From contig VFIW01000158.1 in NCBI GenBank assembly GCA_006386115.1, forward strand, positions 1 through 42,347: DNA of 42,347 bases, read 5' to 3'. How positions within the stretch are numbered: position 1 is the first letter of the stretch; the number at the start of each line of letters is the position of its first letter. The translations under genes were made by a program, and so were the position numbers. The stretch comes from Globisporangium splendens. Its lineage: Eukaryota; Oomycota; Peronosporomycetes; Pythiales; Pythiaceae. Of this stretch, positions 41,249 to 42,347 are shown piece by piece. Below the pieces are notes generated by a model that ran no database searches, was not told the origin of the DNA, and was given only the letters and a program-made list of their open reading frames with translations.

Positions 41249-42347
41249 GGTTCGCTGACCCACTTGGAAGGTAAGGCTTTAGTCGACCTACGTAGAACGT
41301 AGGGTGTAGTCGCATGCGTTTAGGAATGTCTAGTGTGTAGGCATCACCATTGCATTTAACCACCTTGAACGGTCCAATGAACCTTGGCAGAAGCTTCGAG
41401 CTTCCCAAGTTGGACACTGCATGTTCAGGCAGGTTCGCCGTGCTAAGTAATACAAGATCATTGATCTTATAAACTTGCTTGTTCTTCCTTCCGCTCTTGT
41501 CTGCTTGTTCCTTTTGCAGATCCTGAGCCTTCGCAATTGCGTCTCGAACAAACCTCACAACGGCTTGCCTCCTCACAACAAAGTCATCGACTTGCTGCTC
41601 TTCACGACTTGTTAGGTCGTCGAGGGGTTTCATCGAGTCGAAATTTGCTTTCAACTCGGAAGCAGCATTCAGGTCGTAAGACGACTTCGGCTTGTTACCA
41701 TGAGCCGGAGTCCCTCCCCCACTTAAGGTAGAGACCTCACCCATTATGGAAGCAGGCACTCGAGGATGAATGCCATAGTTCACATAAAATGGAGAGTGAC
41801 CTGTCGAGACATGCGTGGAGTTGTTCAACGCAAACTCGGCAAGAGGGAGATAGTCGCTCCACTCTTTGAAAGACGTTGCGTAGCTGCGCAACACGTCTTC
41901 GAGGACTCGATTCACTCGCTCTGTTTGACCGTCCGTTTCAGGGTGTGCCGCTGTTGACATGGACAACTTGGTGTCCAGAAGTCCGAACAGTGCACGACAG
42001 AACTTGGACGTGAAACGGGTGTCACGGTCAGACACGATCTCGACTGGTAGTCCGTGCAGACGGAATACGACGTCTACAAAGACCTTGGCAGTCTTCTCAG
42101 CAGAGATCTTGTCCGAAACAGGCGCAAGATGGACCATCTTGCTGAATCGGTCCACAAACACAAGGATGCCGTTGCGTCCATGTGTGTCCCGAGGAAGTCC
42201 GAATATGAAATCCATACTCACAGACTTCCAACTGTCCGATGGGACAGCCAATGAACGAAGTGGTGCCTGCGTGGAACCAGAGGGTTTCACTCGTTGGCAG
42301 ATCTCGCAAGTCCTCACATACTTGCGCACCCACTTGTACATGTGTGG
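40524..42347 (-). CDS. pol: D Pol C-terminal part: integrase and chromodomain (cut by window edge)
   Basis: About 605 visible residues, continuing beyond 42347. It begins in the integrase zinc-finger end (CEICQRVKP). The DDE core is intact: VSMDFIFGLP, EIVSDRDTRF and HPETDGQTERVN give D, D and E. The GPY/F-type module (LPRFIGPFKVVK...RLKPYLPSG) ends near residue 361. A 175-residue low-complexity linker follows, rich in Ser/Arg/Pro/His. The last 65 residues are a chromodomain (RRWIVESIVDHED, FYKVRWLGYPPDSDTWEP), which in chromoviruses steers insertion to marked chromatin. The linker is unusually long: E1 joins integrase to chromodomain almost directly. The linker and chromodomain are overlapped by the antisense frame at 40199-41248. 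Confidence 0.92.
   Translation of the reverse strand, partial: PHMYKWVRKYVRTCEICQRVKPSGSTQAPLRSLAVPSDSWKSVSMDFIFGLPRDTHGRNGILVFVDRFSKMVHLAPVSDKISAEKTAKVFVDVVFRLHGLPVEIVSDRDTRFTSKFCRALFGLLDTKLSMSTAAHPETDGQTERVNRVLEDVLRSYATSFKEWSDYLPLAEFALNNSTHVSTGHSPFYVNYGIHPRVPASIMGEVSTLSGGGTPAHGNKPKSSYDLNAASELKANFDSMKPLDDLTSREEQQVDDFVVRRQAVVRFVRDAIAKAQDLQKEQADKSGRKNKQVYKINDLVLLSTANLPEHAVSNLGSSKLLPRFIGPFKVVKCNGDAYTLDIPKRMRLHPTFYVGRLKPYLPSGSANPIEPLTDDQVDPEVAPPAREESVTHRHGASSRHKGAEAHQRTRPLLSPTREGDHDTPSEVSQEKPLPLPQSAVDVRDTHHELSQPSGVVQARLESSRTFVRNVTPLPNAGQDHRRASRSSTHVPSTGLRGFRTGLRVPRCELQEPRSERGEHSSTSRVAQSFSCSTPPPLIDHQGERRWIVESIVDHEDRSTRRRGEKSLNRQRFYKVRWLGYPPDSDTWEPRETLQSDVPDVVHSYEQSL

Larger units (their letters stand above)
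39514..42347 (-). mobile_element. D: chromovirus, minus strand, 3' half, inserted in the RT of C
   Basis: 3' LTR (39514-40122), polypurine tract, and integrase-chromodomain Pol reaching the right edge without a stop. The 5' half lies outside the window. The LTR is related to that of C but more diverged than the E1/C pair. The candidate target duplication is AATGG (39509-39513). The visible coding part looks intact, so D may be the youngest and possibly an active element. Confidence 0.85.

Overview
The window looks like nuclear DNA from an oomycete, probably Peronosporales (Phytophthora-like). Genes sit on both strands and are compact. Introns are short (about 75-130 nt) with GT...AG ends. Typical features include an HRD1 ubiquitin ligase, a PX-domain neutral sphingomyelinase, a patatin-like lipase, a secreted Thr/Pro-rich Cys protein and Ty3/gypsy chromoviruses. 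Nothing bacterial is visible: no operons, tRNA, rRNA or CRISPR.

Gene-rich part (1-30.5 kb): an SDR oxidoreductase (454-1429, -); an unrecognised two-exon protein (2654-4877, -); a decayed WD-repeat-like gene with three in-frame stops (5241-7756, +); a chromatin reader with NSD-like PHD fingers and three CW zinc fingers (7782-12085, -); a six-exon HRD1/synoviolin E3 ligase (13182-15497, -); a frameshifted secreted-protein pseudogene (17071-17878, +); a PX/sphingomyelinase fusion (18241-20788, -); a patatin-like phospholipase (22528-23733, +); an F-box-like/SDS22-type LRR protein (23842-25848, -); the intact secreted paralogue of the pseudogene (26699-27922, +); a probable membrane-protein relic (28135-29044); and a multi-pass membrane protein (29470-30489, -).

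Transposon part (31.1 kb to the end): I read this as three LTR retrotransposons nested inside each other in alternating orientation. Element E1 (minus) keeps its 3' LTR and one long gag-pol frame with three in-frame stops. Its gag is cut at 36017 by the 5' LTR of element C (plus). C carries gag, protease and the start of RT. The C RT is cut at 39513 by the 3' end of element D (minus), whose integrase-chromodomain end runs off the window. E1 and C have very different coding regions but share about 400 bp of nearly identical LTR.

The most striking candidate is in D. A 350-codon open frame (40199-41248, +) lies antisense to the pol linker and chromodomain, just inside the 3' LTR, and ends where the conserved integrase begins. 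It encodes a basic N-terminal part and a long coiled coil. It lies downstream of an LTR carrying two perfect CRE palindromes (TGACGTCA) spaced 13 bp apart, an arrangement also present in the LTR of C. This resembles in layout, not in proven homology, the antisense genes read from the 3' LTR of some complex retroviruses.

All calls come from reading the sequence by eye. Splice sites were accepted where they kept frame and joined recognisable domains; no database search was run.
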